DNA from: Actinomycetota bacterium
Lineage (GTDB): Bacteria > Actinomycetota > Acidimicrobiia > Acidimicrobiales > JAMCPL01
Assembly (NCBI GenBank): GCA_023379675.1
Contig: JAMCPL010000011.1
Location: forward strand, 1-64,000
DNA: 64,000 nucleotides
Direction: 5' to 3'
The position numbers and the translations under genes are program-made. Position 1 is the first letter of the stretch, and the number at the start of each line of letters is the position of its first letter. The notes beneath the pieces are model-generated. The model was given only the letters and a program-made list of their open reading frames with translations, had not been told where the DNA came from and searched no databases. Positions 8,466-18,329 of this stretch are shown piece after piece.

Positions 8466-10154
8466 ATGCTGTTGGGGATGGTAGGCGAGACTGACAAAAC
8501 CAGGGAAAATGCATCCAAGCAAGGGGCTGGTTCAGTCACTTCGGGGGCTGGTAGCCGTAGGCAGGCCGGCTCACGAGGACAGGCCAGATCTGGTCGACAG
8601 GCTGGAAGGCAGGGAGGGTCACACCGCGCCGACCAGCAGGCTCCTTCGTCACCCCAGCAGGCAGGGTCACAGCAAATACTGCCTGCTGGATTTCACTTCG
8701 GGGTTGCCACGGCAGGTTTTCAGGTGGAGGGTGGTTTTAACGGGCCAGGTGAGCCTGCGAACAACTGGTTGTGGTGGGAGATGGCCGGACGGGTGGAGCC
8801 ATCCGGTATTGCTCTCGACTTCTGGAACCGCTATGAAGAGATGCTCGACCTGGTTCAGGCCATGGGATGTGACGCATTCCGGTTTGGTATCGAATGGGCT
8901 AGGGTGCAGCCAGCTGAAGGTGAAGTTGATACGCTGGCGCTTGATCGTTACGTGGCGATCGCGAAGGCGTGCAGGGAGAGAGGATTGGAGCCTCTGGTCA
9001 CGCTTCATCACTTTACGCATCCAGCTTGGCTCGGAGAGGATTTTTGGCTGATGCCCGATGCTCCTGGCATATTTTCCGAATGGGTCGACCTGGCGGTGAA
9101 CCGTCTGAAAGAGCACGTTTCCAACTGGGTCACCATCAACGAGATGAACGTGATAACGATGGGGTCTTATCTCTTCGGCATATTTCCTCCAGGCCGTAAG
9201 TGGTCTATTGCGGAGGCGGCAACCTGTGCGGATCATCTGATGGCTGCTCATATAGCTGCTTACGAGGTCATTCACCGGCTGCAGCCCGATGCTGACGTCA
9301 CCACCAACAATACTTGTGTCAGTATTTACGAGTTCGACAAGATGCTCATAGATGTCATGGCAGCCCGGATCTACGGGGTGTCCCGTGATGACTTGGATGC
9401 CTGGATAGGTGAGCGCCGCCGTGCATGGTATGCAGAACTGCCTCCTGCAGGCAGGGCTGAACAGGTAGTCAGGCATCTTGCGGCAAGATACTCTCCCGTA
9501 GGCGCTTCCAAAGTATTGAAACGCGAAACGGGCGGTGGCGCTGCTCGATACCCTCGGGCAGAGACCTTGCCGGCCAGGTTGCCGGCCAGTCAGATGGCCG
9601 TGGATGCAGTGTATGCAAGCGACTACGAGATGGCGTTGGACTTCGTGGGGATAGATTACTACGATCCGGTATCCACTCATCATGTAGTCCTGCCTGGGCA
9701 CCGGACTTCTGGTGGGAGAGTATGGTTCCCTGCTAAGCCTCTATGGGAGGATCCCGAGAATCCCGAAGGATTGATCACGTACTGTCGTGCGAACGTGTTA
9801 CCCGGTAAGCCATTGTGGATTGTGGAAAATGGCATGTGTAACAGGGTGCACAATGGCAGGTCCTACCCGCGCCTGGATTTGCTCCAACGGCCGGATTACA
9901 TACGGGACAACCTTGCTGCCATGGTGAGTGCAATCGACGCGGGAATCCCCGTAGGGTCCTACTTTCACTGGACTCTTGCGGATAATTACGAATGGGGCAG
10001 TTACCAGCCTAGGTTTGGCATACATGGTGTCGACAGGGAAAGGGGCGCGAAGATATTGCCAAACGATGCAATGGGATTGGATTCAGCCAGTATGTACAGA
10101 AACGTAATTACCGGGTTACGTCAGGGTGATCGGAGCGTACTGCACCACCGGTAA
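8466..10154 (+). CDS. Glycoside hydrolase family 1 (beta-glucosidase-like)
   Basis: A 562-residue GH1 enzyme hydrolysing beta-linked glycosides. The domain starts near residue 73 (LPAGFHFGVATAGFQVEGG). The acid/base glutamate is E226 in TINEMN, a variant of the usual T-x-N-E-P, and the nucleophile is E454 in WIVENGM (usual I/V-T-E-N-G). Other family blocks are present: HHFTHP, DFVGIDYY and YFHWTLADNYEW. The first 70 residues are low-complexity Gly/Ser/Arg/Gln sequence with tandem RQAGSRGQ-like runs, with no signal peptide; no start codon lies closer to the domain, so this extension is probably translated. The substrate is unknown. It runs convergently towards the GMC oxidoreductase, five bases apart. 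Confidence 0.9.
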   Translation: MLLGMVGETDKTRENASKQGAGSVTSGAGSRRQAGSRGQARSGRQAGRQGGSHRADQQAPSSPQQAGSQQILPAGFHFGVATAGFQVEGGFNGPGEPANNWLWWEMAGRVEPSGIALDFWNRYEEMLDLVQAMGCDAFRFGIEWARVQPAEGEVDTLALDRYVAIAKACRERGLEPLVTLHHFTHPAWLGEDFWLMPDAPGIFSEWVDLAVNRLKEHVSNWVTINEMNVITMGSYLFGIFPPGRKWSIAEAATCADHLMAAHIAAYEVIHRLQPDADVTTNNTCVSIYEFDKMLIDVMAARIYGVSRDDLDAWIGERRRAWYAELPPAGRAEQVVRHLAARYSPVGASKVLKRETGGGAARYPRAETLPARLPASQMAVDAVYASDYEMALDFVGIDYYDPVSTHHVVLPGHRTSGGRVWFPAKPLWEDPENPEGLITYCRANVLPGKPLWIVENGMCNRVHNGRSYPRLDLLQRPDYIRDNLAAMVSAIDAGIPVGSYFHWTLADNYEWGSYQPRFGIHGVDRERGAKILPNDAMGLDSASMYRNVITGLRQGDRSVLHHR

Positions 10155-10159
10155 GCAAC

Positions 10160-12139
10160 CTACTGCTGATTGATAATGCTTTTTGCGACCGCCAGCGAGA
10201 GCGCCATTATGGTAACTTGCGGGTTCACTCCGGGGCAGGTTGGCATCAGGGATCCATCAGCTACCCACACTCCACTCGTGCCACGCAGTGATCCAGTTGG
10301 TTCAACGGGGAACCTGCCGGGATCCGATCCTGCTGCAACTGTCCCGACGGGATGAAAAGCTGCCGGGTGCAGTGACTTTGGATCAGAGCGAGAGATGGTA
10401 TCGTCCAATTCCTGCTCGGATCGTACCGGTGGTTGTCCGGGAATACCTGTGAGGATTTCCATGGCGCCTGCGGCCAGCAGGACCTTGCCGGCTCCCCTTA
10501 TGGCCTCCAGGAGCCTCCTGCCATCTCGCTTCGAGAGATTATAGATCATGGTCCCCCGGTTCCTTCCGATGACTCTGCCAACCGACAAATCGGCCACCAT
10601 CCCACCGAGGGTGCCGAGATGATCCGCTTGTTCCAACTCGGTCACCAGCTTGCTTCCGAAGCCCGGCAGGATCATGGATCCCATACCTGGTGGAGTGGAG
10701 GTGGCTTCCAGCAGCACTCCGTGTTCGGCATGGAGCTGATCGACATATGCGCTCTGTAGAACGCCATGCCATGCCACCACTGGCTCCTCGAAGCGACCCG
10801 CCACCCCTATGGCAGGATGAATGGCCATGTTCATTCCAATCATGTGGTGTTTCCCGAGTCCACTTCTCCTGAGGAGTAGCGGACTTTCCGTTGTGCCCGC
10901 AGCAACGATCACGCGAGGAGCGAGCACCTTGAAGGCGGATCCGTCTGATCGGTACGCCAGTACACCTGCAGCCCGCCCGTTCTCCACCATGATTCGGGAG
11001 ACTCTTGCTTCCGAGATGATCCGAGCTCCTGATTCACACGCTCTGGGAAGGGCATTCATATGTACTCCGAACTTGGCGTTCTTGGGGCATCCTATGGCGC
11101 ACTGGCAGGTGCCGCCGCATCCGGGGGCGTTCCTGTCCAGCGGACCGGTGGACCATCCCAACTTTTCGGCGCCGGACATTATGGTCCTGCCATTTATGCC
11201 CATTACATCAAGCGGAACGGGACCTACCTGGATCAGCTCCCACACCCTGTCCAACTCCGGCATGAGGGAGTCCGGATCCGCAAGGCTGAAGCCTGCTTCA
11301 TCGCGCCAGTCGAGCAATACTTCCTTTGGGGTCTTGTAGCATGTTCCCGAGTTGACCACCGTCGTTCCACCTACCGCCCGTCCTATAGGGAGTACGACCG
11401 GAGGCTGCCCCAGCGCCACAGTGGATCCCCCGTCTCTGTACAACCCTGCGAAACGGTCCAAGGGATGGATGGTACGGAACTCTTCAACGGTCCAGCGCCG
11501 TCCTTCTTCGAGAATGGCGACGCTCATGCCTGCGCCTGCCAACTCCATTGCAGCCATGGCTCCACCTGCGCCGGACCCTATCACGACAGCGTCGAACTGA
11601 CTGACCTGAGGCCAGGATATCGAGGGAGTTACGTTCAGGACAGCATCTGGTCTAGCAATATCGGTATTGCGCGCGGTTTCGAGTATCTCGGCCGCTGCCA
11701 TTTCCGACCCGGCAGCCAGCAGCACAAGGGCCTTTAGGCCTTCCATGGCGTTGCTACCAAGCGTGGTGCGGGTCAGCAATGACATCACCCGTTCCTGGTC
11801 CTCCGTAGTGGCGTTCTGCAGGGATCTGCCGGATACGGCTCTTGTCAAGAGATCTACCGCACCGGCGCCCATGCGAGTTGCAACGTTCACATAAGCCGGC
11901 TGGTGGGCGAGGAATCGCTTCAGGGTTGCCGTGTTGGCTGCAATGTCACCTTCGTTAACGTGCACAGGGAGGATTGCCCTGCAGAGCCCTTCCAGGGAAC
12001 GATCAGCTAGCCTGCCAGCCAGCGTAGGCCTTGCCATGGGTTGCGTTGTGCCGGTGGTCATTCGAGAAGAGGTTTTGAACTTCATATCAATAATACTAGT
12101 GGAGCGTTCCGGTGGAGTATAGTGCGCAGCATATACCAT
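10160..12139 (-). CDS. GMC family FAD-dependent oxidoreductase (alcohol oxidase/dehydrogenase type)
   Basis: A 659-residue flavoprotein. A dinucleotide-binding motif VVIGSGAGGAMAA lies at 186-197 with an acidic strand end VAILEEG; the GMC signature follows at GRAVGGTTVVNSGTC. A cysteine-rich loop (GCGGTCQCAIGCPKNAK) and the C-terminal active-site region (HPVGT, then PGVNPQVTIMA) are as in long-chain alcohol/cholesterol-oxidase-like GMC proteins. About 180 N-terminal residues precede the FAD motif. A shorter start at 12082 (MKFKTSS) is possible; neither has a good ribosome site. It is a paralogue of the gene at 36863-39019. It likely oxidises an alcohol group; the substrate and acceptor are unknown. 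Confidence 0.88.
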   Translation of the reverse strand: MVYAAHYTPPERSTSIIDMKFKTSSRMTTGTTQPMARPTLAGRLADRSLEGLCRAILPVHVNEGDIAANTATLKRFLAHQPAYVNVATRMGAGAVDLLTRAVSGRSLQNATTEDQERVMSLLTRTTLGSNAMEGLKALVLLAAGSEMAAAEILETARNTDIARPDAVLNVTPSISWPQVSQFDAVVIGSGAGGAMAAMELAGAGMSVAILEEGRRWTVEEFRTIHPLDRFAGLYRDGGSTVALGQPPVVLPIGRAVGGTTVVNSGTCYKTPKEVLLDWRDEAGFSLADPDSLMPELDRVWELIQVGPVPLDVMGINGRTIMSGAEKLGWSTGPLDRNAPGCGGTCQCAIGCPKNAKFGVHMNALPRACESGARIISEARVSRIMVENGRAAGVLAYRSDGSAFKVLAPRVIVAAGTTESPLLLRRSGLGKHHMIGMNMAIHPAIGVAGRFEEPVVAWHGVLQSAYVDQLHAEHGVLLEATSTPPGMGSMILPGFGSKLVTELEQADHLGTLGGMVADLSVGRVIGRNRGTMIYNLSKRDGRRLLEAIRGAGKVLLAAGAMEILTGIPGQPPVRSEQELDDTISRSDPKSLHPAAFHPVGTVAAGSDPGRFPVEPTGSLRGTSGVWVADGSLMPTCPGVNPQVTIMALSLAVAKSIINQQ

Positions 12140-12270
12140 GGTTCAGGCACTGGATCGACAATTGGAAAATGTCTTTCACGAGATAGCTGTTTTTGTGTAT
12201 TATTCAATGTTTATCTCTAAGGCACCTGATACTATCAAGAAAGTAAGGTCACGAGGCTTGCCGTTGGCGG

Positions 12271-12291
12271 GCGGCATGCTATGCATGCCGC
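12271..12291. promoter_or_regulatory. Perfect 9-3-9 palindrome between divergent genes
   Basis: GCGGCATGC, spacer TAT, GCATGCCGC. It lies in the 258-bp divergent region between the GMC oxidoreductase and the fused ABC importer, about 107 bp before the latter's ATG. The symmetry suits a dimeric repressor operator or an RNA hairpin; there is no U-tract, so not a terminator. Confidence 0.5.
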
Positions 12292-12397
12292 ACTCCACGT
12301 ATATGCGGAACAAGCCAAGTGAGGCGGGTTGTAGGGATCGGAGTTGCGAGAATGTGCTGGCTGGCGGGAACGACCTAATTGTGATAAGGAGTATGTG

Positions 12398-15300
12398 ATG
12401 GAGCTTTCCTCCCTGATCTTTCCGCAGATGAAACAGCCACAGCGAAAAGCAGTATTTGCTGGGGTTTGGGTGCTCGGGATCGCAGTAGCCTACCTTATCT
12501 TGCGCCAGGTGCTTCCTTCAGGACTGCCTCCCGGAGTGATTTTCCAGGGGGTGGTACTGGGTGGCCTCACATCGCTGACGGCGATGGGGCTGGTACTGAT
12601 ATACCGGGCAACCAGGATATTCAATTTTGCCCAGAGCGCCATGGGTGGCATAGCAGCAGCTGTTGCGGTTATTGCGGTTACCGGTGAGCGCTGGAGTTAC
12701 TGGGTGGCGATTATTGTAGGTCTCTTGGTGGCTGTGGTCGTAGGTGTGCTCATAGATTTGGTCGTGGTCAAATGGTTTTCCAAGACTCCAAGACTGATAT
12801 TCACGGTTGCCACCATTGGCATAGCACAGATACTCGGGGCCGGCGAGGTGGCGCTCCCAGATATGTTTCACAATATCTCTCCTACGACCACTTTTACCAC
12901 TCCGTTTTCGGCGTCTTTCACTATCAACCCCATTACTTTCAACGGTAATTATGTCATTGCTCTGGCCGTTGTCCCTCTTGCACTGCTGGGGCTTTACTGG
13001 TTCTTCCAAACTACCGATACGGGCATAGCCATACGAGCTTCCGCGGATTCCGAAGAGCGTGCAACCCTACTCGGTATACCCGTGAAGCGGCTGTCCATGA
13101 TCGTTTGGGTGGTGGCGACAGTACTGTCGGGGGTAGCCGCCATACTGACTGCGCCGATAAAGGGCATAAGCCTGGGGGTTGCCACTGGCCCCGAATCATT
13201 GCTTATCCCGCTGGCGGCCGCCGTGCTGGCCGGTATGGATTCATTGCCGATGGCAGTGGTTTGGTCAATCGCGTTAAGGGTTCTCGATCAGGGTGTCTAC
13301 TGGTCCTATCACCAGAGCACGTACGTAAGAGTGGCTGCGTTCTTCTTCATACTCGTAGCGTTGCTTTTCAGGCGTCGCGAACAGAAGCGAACGAGTGACG
13401 CAGGACTTGGGGGATATGTGGCTTTTCGCGAGATACGCCCCATACCGGTGGCACTGGCAAGGATGAAAGAGATCAGGGCTGCTCGCCAGATTGGATATTT
13501 CACTCTGGGTGCGGTAGTGCTAGTGGTACTCCCCCTGGCATTCAACGCCACATGGTTGACTACGTTTACCTTTGTTGCGATATATGGCCTGCTGGCCGTA
13601 TCGGTGGTGATGTTGTCAGGATGGGGCGGTCAGATCAGCCTTGGGCAGTACGCGATTGCGGGAGTGGGCGCAGCTACCACGGGAGCACTTCTCGTCCATT
13701 TACATGTCGAACTCCTGCTTGCCATGCTGGCATCAGCGTTGGTGGGCGCAGTGGCGGCAGTCGTGATGGGTATACCGGCATTGCGCATTCCGGGGTTGTA
13801 CCTTGCAGTCATTACACTGGCATTCGCAGTGATGACATCCACCTGGCTGCTGTCCTCCAATTTCTTCCCGCTATTCAATCCTGCCAACGTGCCCAGGCCA
13901 GTGCTTTTTGGTCGTTTCGATCTGAACTCGCAACGTTGGATGTACGTGCTGTCGGCTCTTGTATTGATTGTGGGGATATACCTAGCTGCCAATTTTCGTA
14001 ATTCCAGAGCCGGTAGGGCCATAGTGGCCATGAGGGACAATGCCAGAGCGGCGTCGGCTTACGGTATCAGCTCCTTCCGGGCCAAGTTGACGGTATTTGC
14101 CATCTCAGGGGCCATAGCTGGGTTGGCTGGTTCCTTGCTGGTCCTTCAGAACCAGGGCATAGGGTATGCAGGTTTCGATCCCAACGAGTCAGTCATGATT
14201 TTTGCCGTGGTCGTGGTTGGCGGTCTTGGATCTCTTTCAGGGGGGCTGCTTGGGGCAGTGTTCTTCGAGCTAATGGGGCATTTGCCTGGTGCATGGCAGT
14301 ATCTGGCTCAGGGAGCTGGGTTGCTTGTCATCCTGATGATAGCTCCTGAAGGGCTCGGGTGGCTCTATTTTGCGGCTAGGGACCGCTTACTTGGTACGTT
14401 TGTGAAACGCCGGGGCATTACCGGAGATCTGCACGGCGCGCCTGCCCCATCTGTAACTGTTGCTTCTAAGGTTGACGCAGATGGGGAGGCGATCCTTGCG
14501 GATACTTTGGGTGACTATGATGGCAACCAGGGATGGGATGGGGGAGCCCGCAGGAGCTTGGCGCGCTCTGCCGCCCTGCGCCTTGGCGCCCTGGAAGATC
14601 TGGAGGTTGCCATGGATGCCCAGCAGGATGCCGGCAAGTCACATCTGGTCGCACCCTATGCAGGACCTCCAACGGGCCGGGTACCGATAATGGGCGTCAG
14701 TGATGTCGATCTTTCAATAGGCAGTTCGCAGGTACTCTACAACGTCAATTTCAGTATTGCCCAGGGAGAAGTACTTGCCCTTCTGGGTACCAACGGAGCC
14801 GGCAAGACGACCACCTTGCGGACTCTGGCAGGACTGATGCAGCCTGGAGAAGGCAGGATTTCCTTTGTAGGCCGAGATATCACACGTGAGAGTGCTACTG
14901 ATCGCGTGAGGTCAGGACTTGTGGCCGTGCTGGGAGGAAGAGGCATATTTCCATCTCTTACTGTAGAGGAGAACCTAACTATGGGTGCATGGATGGTGAA
15001 GCATTCCAAAAGTGATGACGCGTTGGCGTTTGTCGAAGCTGCCACTGACCGGGTATTCCAGCTCTTTCCCCAGTTGCATAACAGATTGCGCAGCAAGGCG
15101 GAATTGCTTTCCGGAGGAGAGCAGCAGATGCTTGCGCTCAGCCAGGCTCTGCTCTGCAGGCCGAAGTTGCTGATGATTGATGAGTTGTCTTTGGGACTTG
15201 CTCCCACGGTTGTCAATGACCTGCTCAAAGTTGTCACCAATCTCGCCAAGAGTGGTGTGACCATCGTGGTCGTGGAGCAGTCGATCAATGTCGCCACGGC

Positions 15301-16495
15301 GATATCCAATCGGGCCGTTTTCATGGAAAGAGGGAGGATACGTTTCAGCGGCCCGACGCCGGATCTTTCCCAACAGCCAAAGCTGTTGCGCTCGGTTTTC
15401 ACTTCTGCGGCCATGAAAGCCAGGGTAGGCAGGACCGCCACGCAAGGTTTCGCCTCGGCTTCAATGAGCAGCGAGCATCCAACGGAATCGCGCGAGCCGG
15501 AACCCACACAGAGTCGCGTACAGCCTGTAACATCCAGCGCAGCACCCGCGCAGCCCGGTATTGCGATGGATGGTATGGCTTCGAGCGGCATGATTACGAG
15601 CGCCGTTGGTTTGGGTGGCATTGCAGCCAGTGAGAGGAAAGCCGGCAATGGCTGTAGCACTGTGCCGGCATTTGAAGTTGTAGGCGTGTCGAAGCAGTAT
15701 GGAGGGGTTGCTGCGTTGCATGATGTGAGCGTGCAGGTGGGTCCTGGCGAGATAGTTGGTATTATCGGTACCAACGGTGCGGGCAAGACGACGCTTTTCG
15801 ATGTTTGTTCGGGATTTCTCAAGCCTGATCAGGGGAGGGTATTCCTGTCGGGTGAGGACATCACCGCGCTAGCTCCCTCGCAGAGGGCTTCGAGAGGGCT
15901 TGGCAGGGTATTCCAGGACGCAAGGCTTTTCCCAGCCATGACGGTGCTTGATGCCATAGCGACAGCCTGCGAGCAGCACGTGGCGGTGAAGGACCCGATT
16001 GCATGTACTCTAGGCCTTGCTGCCGCCAAGGAGTCGGAGGCGGAAATACATGTCAAGGCCCTGGGACTGCTCAGGGATATGGGATTGGAACGTTTTCGCG
16101 GCAGCTTCGTAAGCGAGCTTTCAACTGGTACCCGCCGTATTCTCGAGTTCACCTGTCTCCTCGCACATGAGCCGAAGGTGCTGTTGCTGGACGAGCCGAC
16201 CTCGGGCATAGCGCAGCGTGAGTCAGAGGCTTTGGGTGAGCTGATACTCGGATTGAGGGAAGAGACGGGGGCAGCATTTCTGGTCATAGAACACGACGTT
16301 CCGCTGGTTGCTTCCATCTCTGATCGCCTTGTCTGTATGCACATAGGCGAGGTGATAGCTGAAGGCGACACTGCCGATGTCCTAGAGAACTCTGAAGTGA
16401 TGGCGTCATATCTTGGAACGGAGGAGGACTCACCGCTGTCCGGAGGTGGCACGCATGGTAAGGACGGGGGAGTACTTTCCGGAGTAGGGAACTGA
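12398..16495 (+). CDS. Fused LivH-LivM-LivF-LivG branched-chain amino acid-type ABC importer
   Basis: A single 1365-residue polypeptide contains all four core parts of a hydrophobic-amino-acid-type ABC importer. Order: LivH-like permease (about 10-345, with LVLIYRATRIFNFAQ), LivM-like permease (about 364-650, with GWGGQISLGQYA), first ATPase of LivF type (Walker A GTNGAGKTT near 797, signature LLSGGEQQ near 903, IDELSLGLAP), a Ser/Pro/Glu-rich linker, and second ATPase of LivG type (Walker A near 1123, FQDARLFP, IEHDVP). The second ATPase has LSTGTRR in place of LSGGQ (near 1238). These are normally four genes. The ATG at 12398 follows AAGGAG and is preferred over an upstream frame extension to 12344. 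The binding-protein gene follows 88 bp later. The amino acid or other carboxylate imported is unknown. Confidence 0.92.
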   Translation: MELSSLIFPQMKQPQRKAVFAGVWVLGIAVAYLILRQVLPSGLPPGVIFQGVVLGGLTSLTAMGLVLIYRATRIFNFAQSAMGGIAAAVAVIAVTGERWSYWVAIIVGLLVAVVVGVLIDLVVVKWFSKTPRLIFTVATIGIAQILGAGEVALPDMFHNISPTTTFTTPFSASFTINPITFNGNYVIALAVVPLALLGLYWFFQTTDTGIAIRASADSEERATLLGIPVKRLSMIVWVVATVLSGVAAILTAPIKGISLGVATGPESLLIPLAAAVLAGMDSLPMAVVWSIALRVLDQGVYWSYHQSTYVRVAAFFFILVALLFRRREQKRTSDAGLGGYVAFREIRPIPVALARMKEIRAARQIGYFTLGAVVLVVLPLAFNATWLTTFTFVAIYGLLAVSVVMLSGWGGQISLGQYAIAGVGAATTGALLVHLHVELLLAMLASALVGAVAAVVMGIPALRIPGLYLAVITLAFAVMTSTWLLSSNFFPLFNPANVPRPVLFGRFDLNSQRWMYVLSALVLIVGIYLAANFRNSRAGRAIVAMRDNARAASAYGISSFRAKLTVFAISGAIAGLAGSLLVLQNQGIGYAGFDPNESVMIFAVVVVGGLGSLSGGLLGAVFFELMGHLPGAWQYLAQGAGLLVILMIAPEGLGWLYFAARDRLLGTFVKRRGITGDLHGAPAPSVTVASKVDADGEAILADTLGDYDGNQGWDGGARRSLARSAALRLGALEDLEVAMDAQQDAGKSHLVAPYAGPPTGRVPIMGVSDVDLSIGSSQVLYNVNFSIAQGEVLALLGTNGAGKTTTLRTLAGLMQPGEGRISFVGRDITRESATDRVRSGLVAVLGGRGIFPSLTVEENLTMGAWMVKHSKSDDALAFVEAATDRVFQLFPQLHNRLRSKAELLSGGEQQMLALSQALLCRPKLLMIDELSLGLAPTVVNDLLKVVTNLAKSGVTIVVVEQSINVATAISNRAVFMERGRIRFSGPTPDLSQQPKLLRSVFTSAAMKARVGRTATQGFASASMSSEHPTESREPEPTQSRVQPVTSSAAPAQPGIAMDGMASSGMITSAVGLGGIAASERKAGNGCSTVPAFEVVGVSKQYGGVAALHDVSVQVGPGEIVGIIGTNGAGKTTLFDVCSGFLKPDQGRVFLSGEDITALAPSQRASRGLGRVFQDARLFPAMTVLDAIATACEQHVAVKDPIACTLGLAAAKESEAEIHVKALGLLRDMGLERFRGSFVSELSTGTRRILEFTCLLAHEPKVLLLDEPTSGIAQRESEALGELILGLREETGAAFLVIEHDVPLVASISDRLVCMHIGEVIAEGDTADVLENSEVMASYLGTEEDSPLSGGGTHGKDGGVLSGVGN

Positions 16496-16583
16496 TCATG
16501 AAGGAGCTGAGGCTGCCGGATTGCGGTGTCGTGGAAATGCCAAAGGTAAGTCACCTGATATCGAACCAGATGGGAGATTGACA

Positions 16584-18248
16584 ATGCAGAAGAAATTATT
16601 CGCCGTTGTGCTCCGTTACAAGGGGCTTCTGATAGGCGTAGTTGCGTTTGCCCTTGTGATGGTCTTTGTTCCCTCGCTTCACAGCACCGGGGTTGCGACA
16701 CCATCGAGCCCGAATGGAGTAGGGTTCATTCCTTACAAGCCTCCCGGTGAGGGGCTGGCGGGTACGACGGTGGGTGGATATGTGTGTACGCACGGTCGGA
16801 GGCAGGTTCCCTGGTCGTTGTACGCTCCGTACTGCGTGCCGCAGTGGCACGGTAACAACGGTGGAGCGACCGATAAGGCTGATCCGCTGGCTGTGACTGC
16901 AAAGACCATCAACGTATCGGTCAATTACGCCAGCAATCAAGGACTTTGCTCAATTCTCGCCAGCATGGAGAGCGGTTCGATTGCCTCAGAGGCACTCTTC
17001 AAGAGGATGACAAATATCTATGTATCCCTTTTCAACAAGGATTTCGAGCTCTGGGGTAGGAAAGTTGTTATCAAGTACTTCAACGGGCAGGGTTGTTATG
17101 CAAATGAATTGCTGGGGCAGGACCAGACAGAGGCCGAGGCGGATGCCCAGACAGCGGCGTCTCTCCATGCTTTTGCCGATATGTCAGAGCTATACTCCGC
17201 TCCACCTTACGACACAGCTCTGGCGCAGTACCACATAATCGCCATAGGCGGAGAGTTCATGCCGCACTCCTGGTTTGCCCAGAACGCACCTTACGAATAC
17301 TCCACCATTGCCAGTTGCTCCAAATTCATGCAGAGTGTCGTCGAGATAGTGAAGAACTCCATCTACGGACTACCAGCCATATACGCTGCTGGAAAGCACT
17401 TGCATGGTTCACCTGCCAAAATAGGCCTAATATATCCCAATGCTGCCTTTTTAAGGCCATGCGCTCAGGAGGTTACGGGCGCCCTCAAGGCTGCGCATAT
17501 TCCCGTGGCGGCTCAGTTTGTCTACTCGATCACCAACTTTAGCAGCGTGGAGAGCGAGTCTACTGCGGTTATGGCCGATTTTCGCAACAAGGGAGTGACT
17601 ACGGTGATATGCGGATGTGACCCGGTTACACCCGCGTTCATGGCAACTGCCGCTGCACAGCAGAACTACTATCCTGAGTGGGTACCCATGACGCTTGGCG
17701 ACGGGATAACTAGAGGCATAATGGGCTCCCCTGCCGATAAGGCGGAGTGGGCACACGCAATTACGGCGTTTGTCCAGACGACTCCGCCACAGGATCAGGA
17801 GTACGCACTTGCCTACAAGCTGGCAACTGGTCACCAGTTGCATGGCCTTGTCAATGTGGTGACCGCTGGAGCGGCGTATGGGAGTGTACTCCTGCTGTTC
17901 AGCGCCCTCCAGCAGGCAGGACCTGATCTTACCCCGCAAAGTTTTCAGAGAGGGATGTGGTCGCTTCCCCCGTCCGTGCAGGACGCATCTATGGGGGGGT
18001 GGGCGTTCCTGCCTGGCCATTATACGACCCCGTCGAATTTCCAGATAACCTACTGGAACAACAGTGCACGGGGAGCCGTGACTCACGGAGTCGGCGCTTT
18101 CGTTGCCTGTAACCATGGTGTGTTTTATACCTATGCTGGATATAACGAGGGGCCCAGCTTGCCAGTGGGTAAGCAACTTGAATGTTTCGGAAGTGGTGGA
18201 TCGTCGGCACCTTGGGTACCGCCGCCTTCCGCGATCCCCAAACCTTGA
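16584..18248 (+). CDS. Periplasmic-type substrate-binding protein of the fused ABC importer
   Basis: A 554-residue type I periplasmic-binding fold (Peripla_BP_6/LivJ style): the part from TINVSVNYASNQG to the end shows alternating beta-alpha segments with FELWGRKVVIKYFNGQGCY and GSPAKIGLIYPNAAF. The N-terminus is one hydrophobic anchor (about 9-33) without a lipobox, so it is probably membrane-tethered on the outer face rather than a lipoprotein. The ATG at 16584 has GGGAG seven bases before it; the frame is open upstream to a TTG at 16521 but that lacks a ribosome site. It is longer than usual LivJ proteins (about 370-400) because of a 90-residue N-terminal region before the domain. Cotranscription with the importer is likely. 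Confidence 0.85.
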   Translation: MQKKLFAVVLRYKGLLIGVVAFALVMVFVPSLHSTGVATPSSPNGVGFIPYKPPGEGLAGTTVGGYVCTHGRRQVPWSLYAPYCVPQWHGNNGGATDKADPLAVTAKTINVSVNYASNQGLCSILASMESGSIASEALFKRMTNIYVSLFNKDFELWGRKVVIKYFNGQGCYANELLGQDQTEAEADAQTAASLHAFADMSELYSAPPYDTALAQYHIIAIGGEFMPHSWFAQNAPYEYSTIASCSKFMQSVVEIVKNSIYGLPAIYAAGKHLHGSPAKIGLIYPNAAFLRPCAQEVTGALKAAHIPVAAQFVYSITNFSSVESESTAVMADFRNKGVTTVICGCDPVTPAFMATAAAQQNYYPEWVPMTLGDGITRGIMGSPADKAEWAHAITAFVQTTPPQDQEYALAYKLATGHQLHGLVNVVTAGAAYGSVLLLFSALQQAGPDLTPQSFQRGMWSLPPSVQDASMGGWAFLPGHYTTPSNFQITYWNNSARGAVTHGVGAFVACNHGVFYTYAGYNEGPSLPVGKQLECFGSGGSSAPWVPPPSAIPKP

Positions 18249-18329
18249 GGCATGCAAAAGCAGGCGAACGGGGCGGTTTTCCGTGTATACGTCCGTCGGC
18301 TTCTATTGTTGAAGAGGATGTACCGGCCT

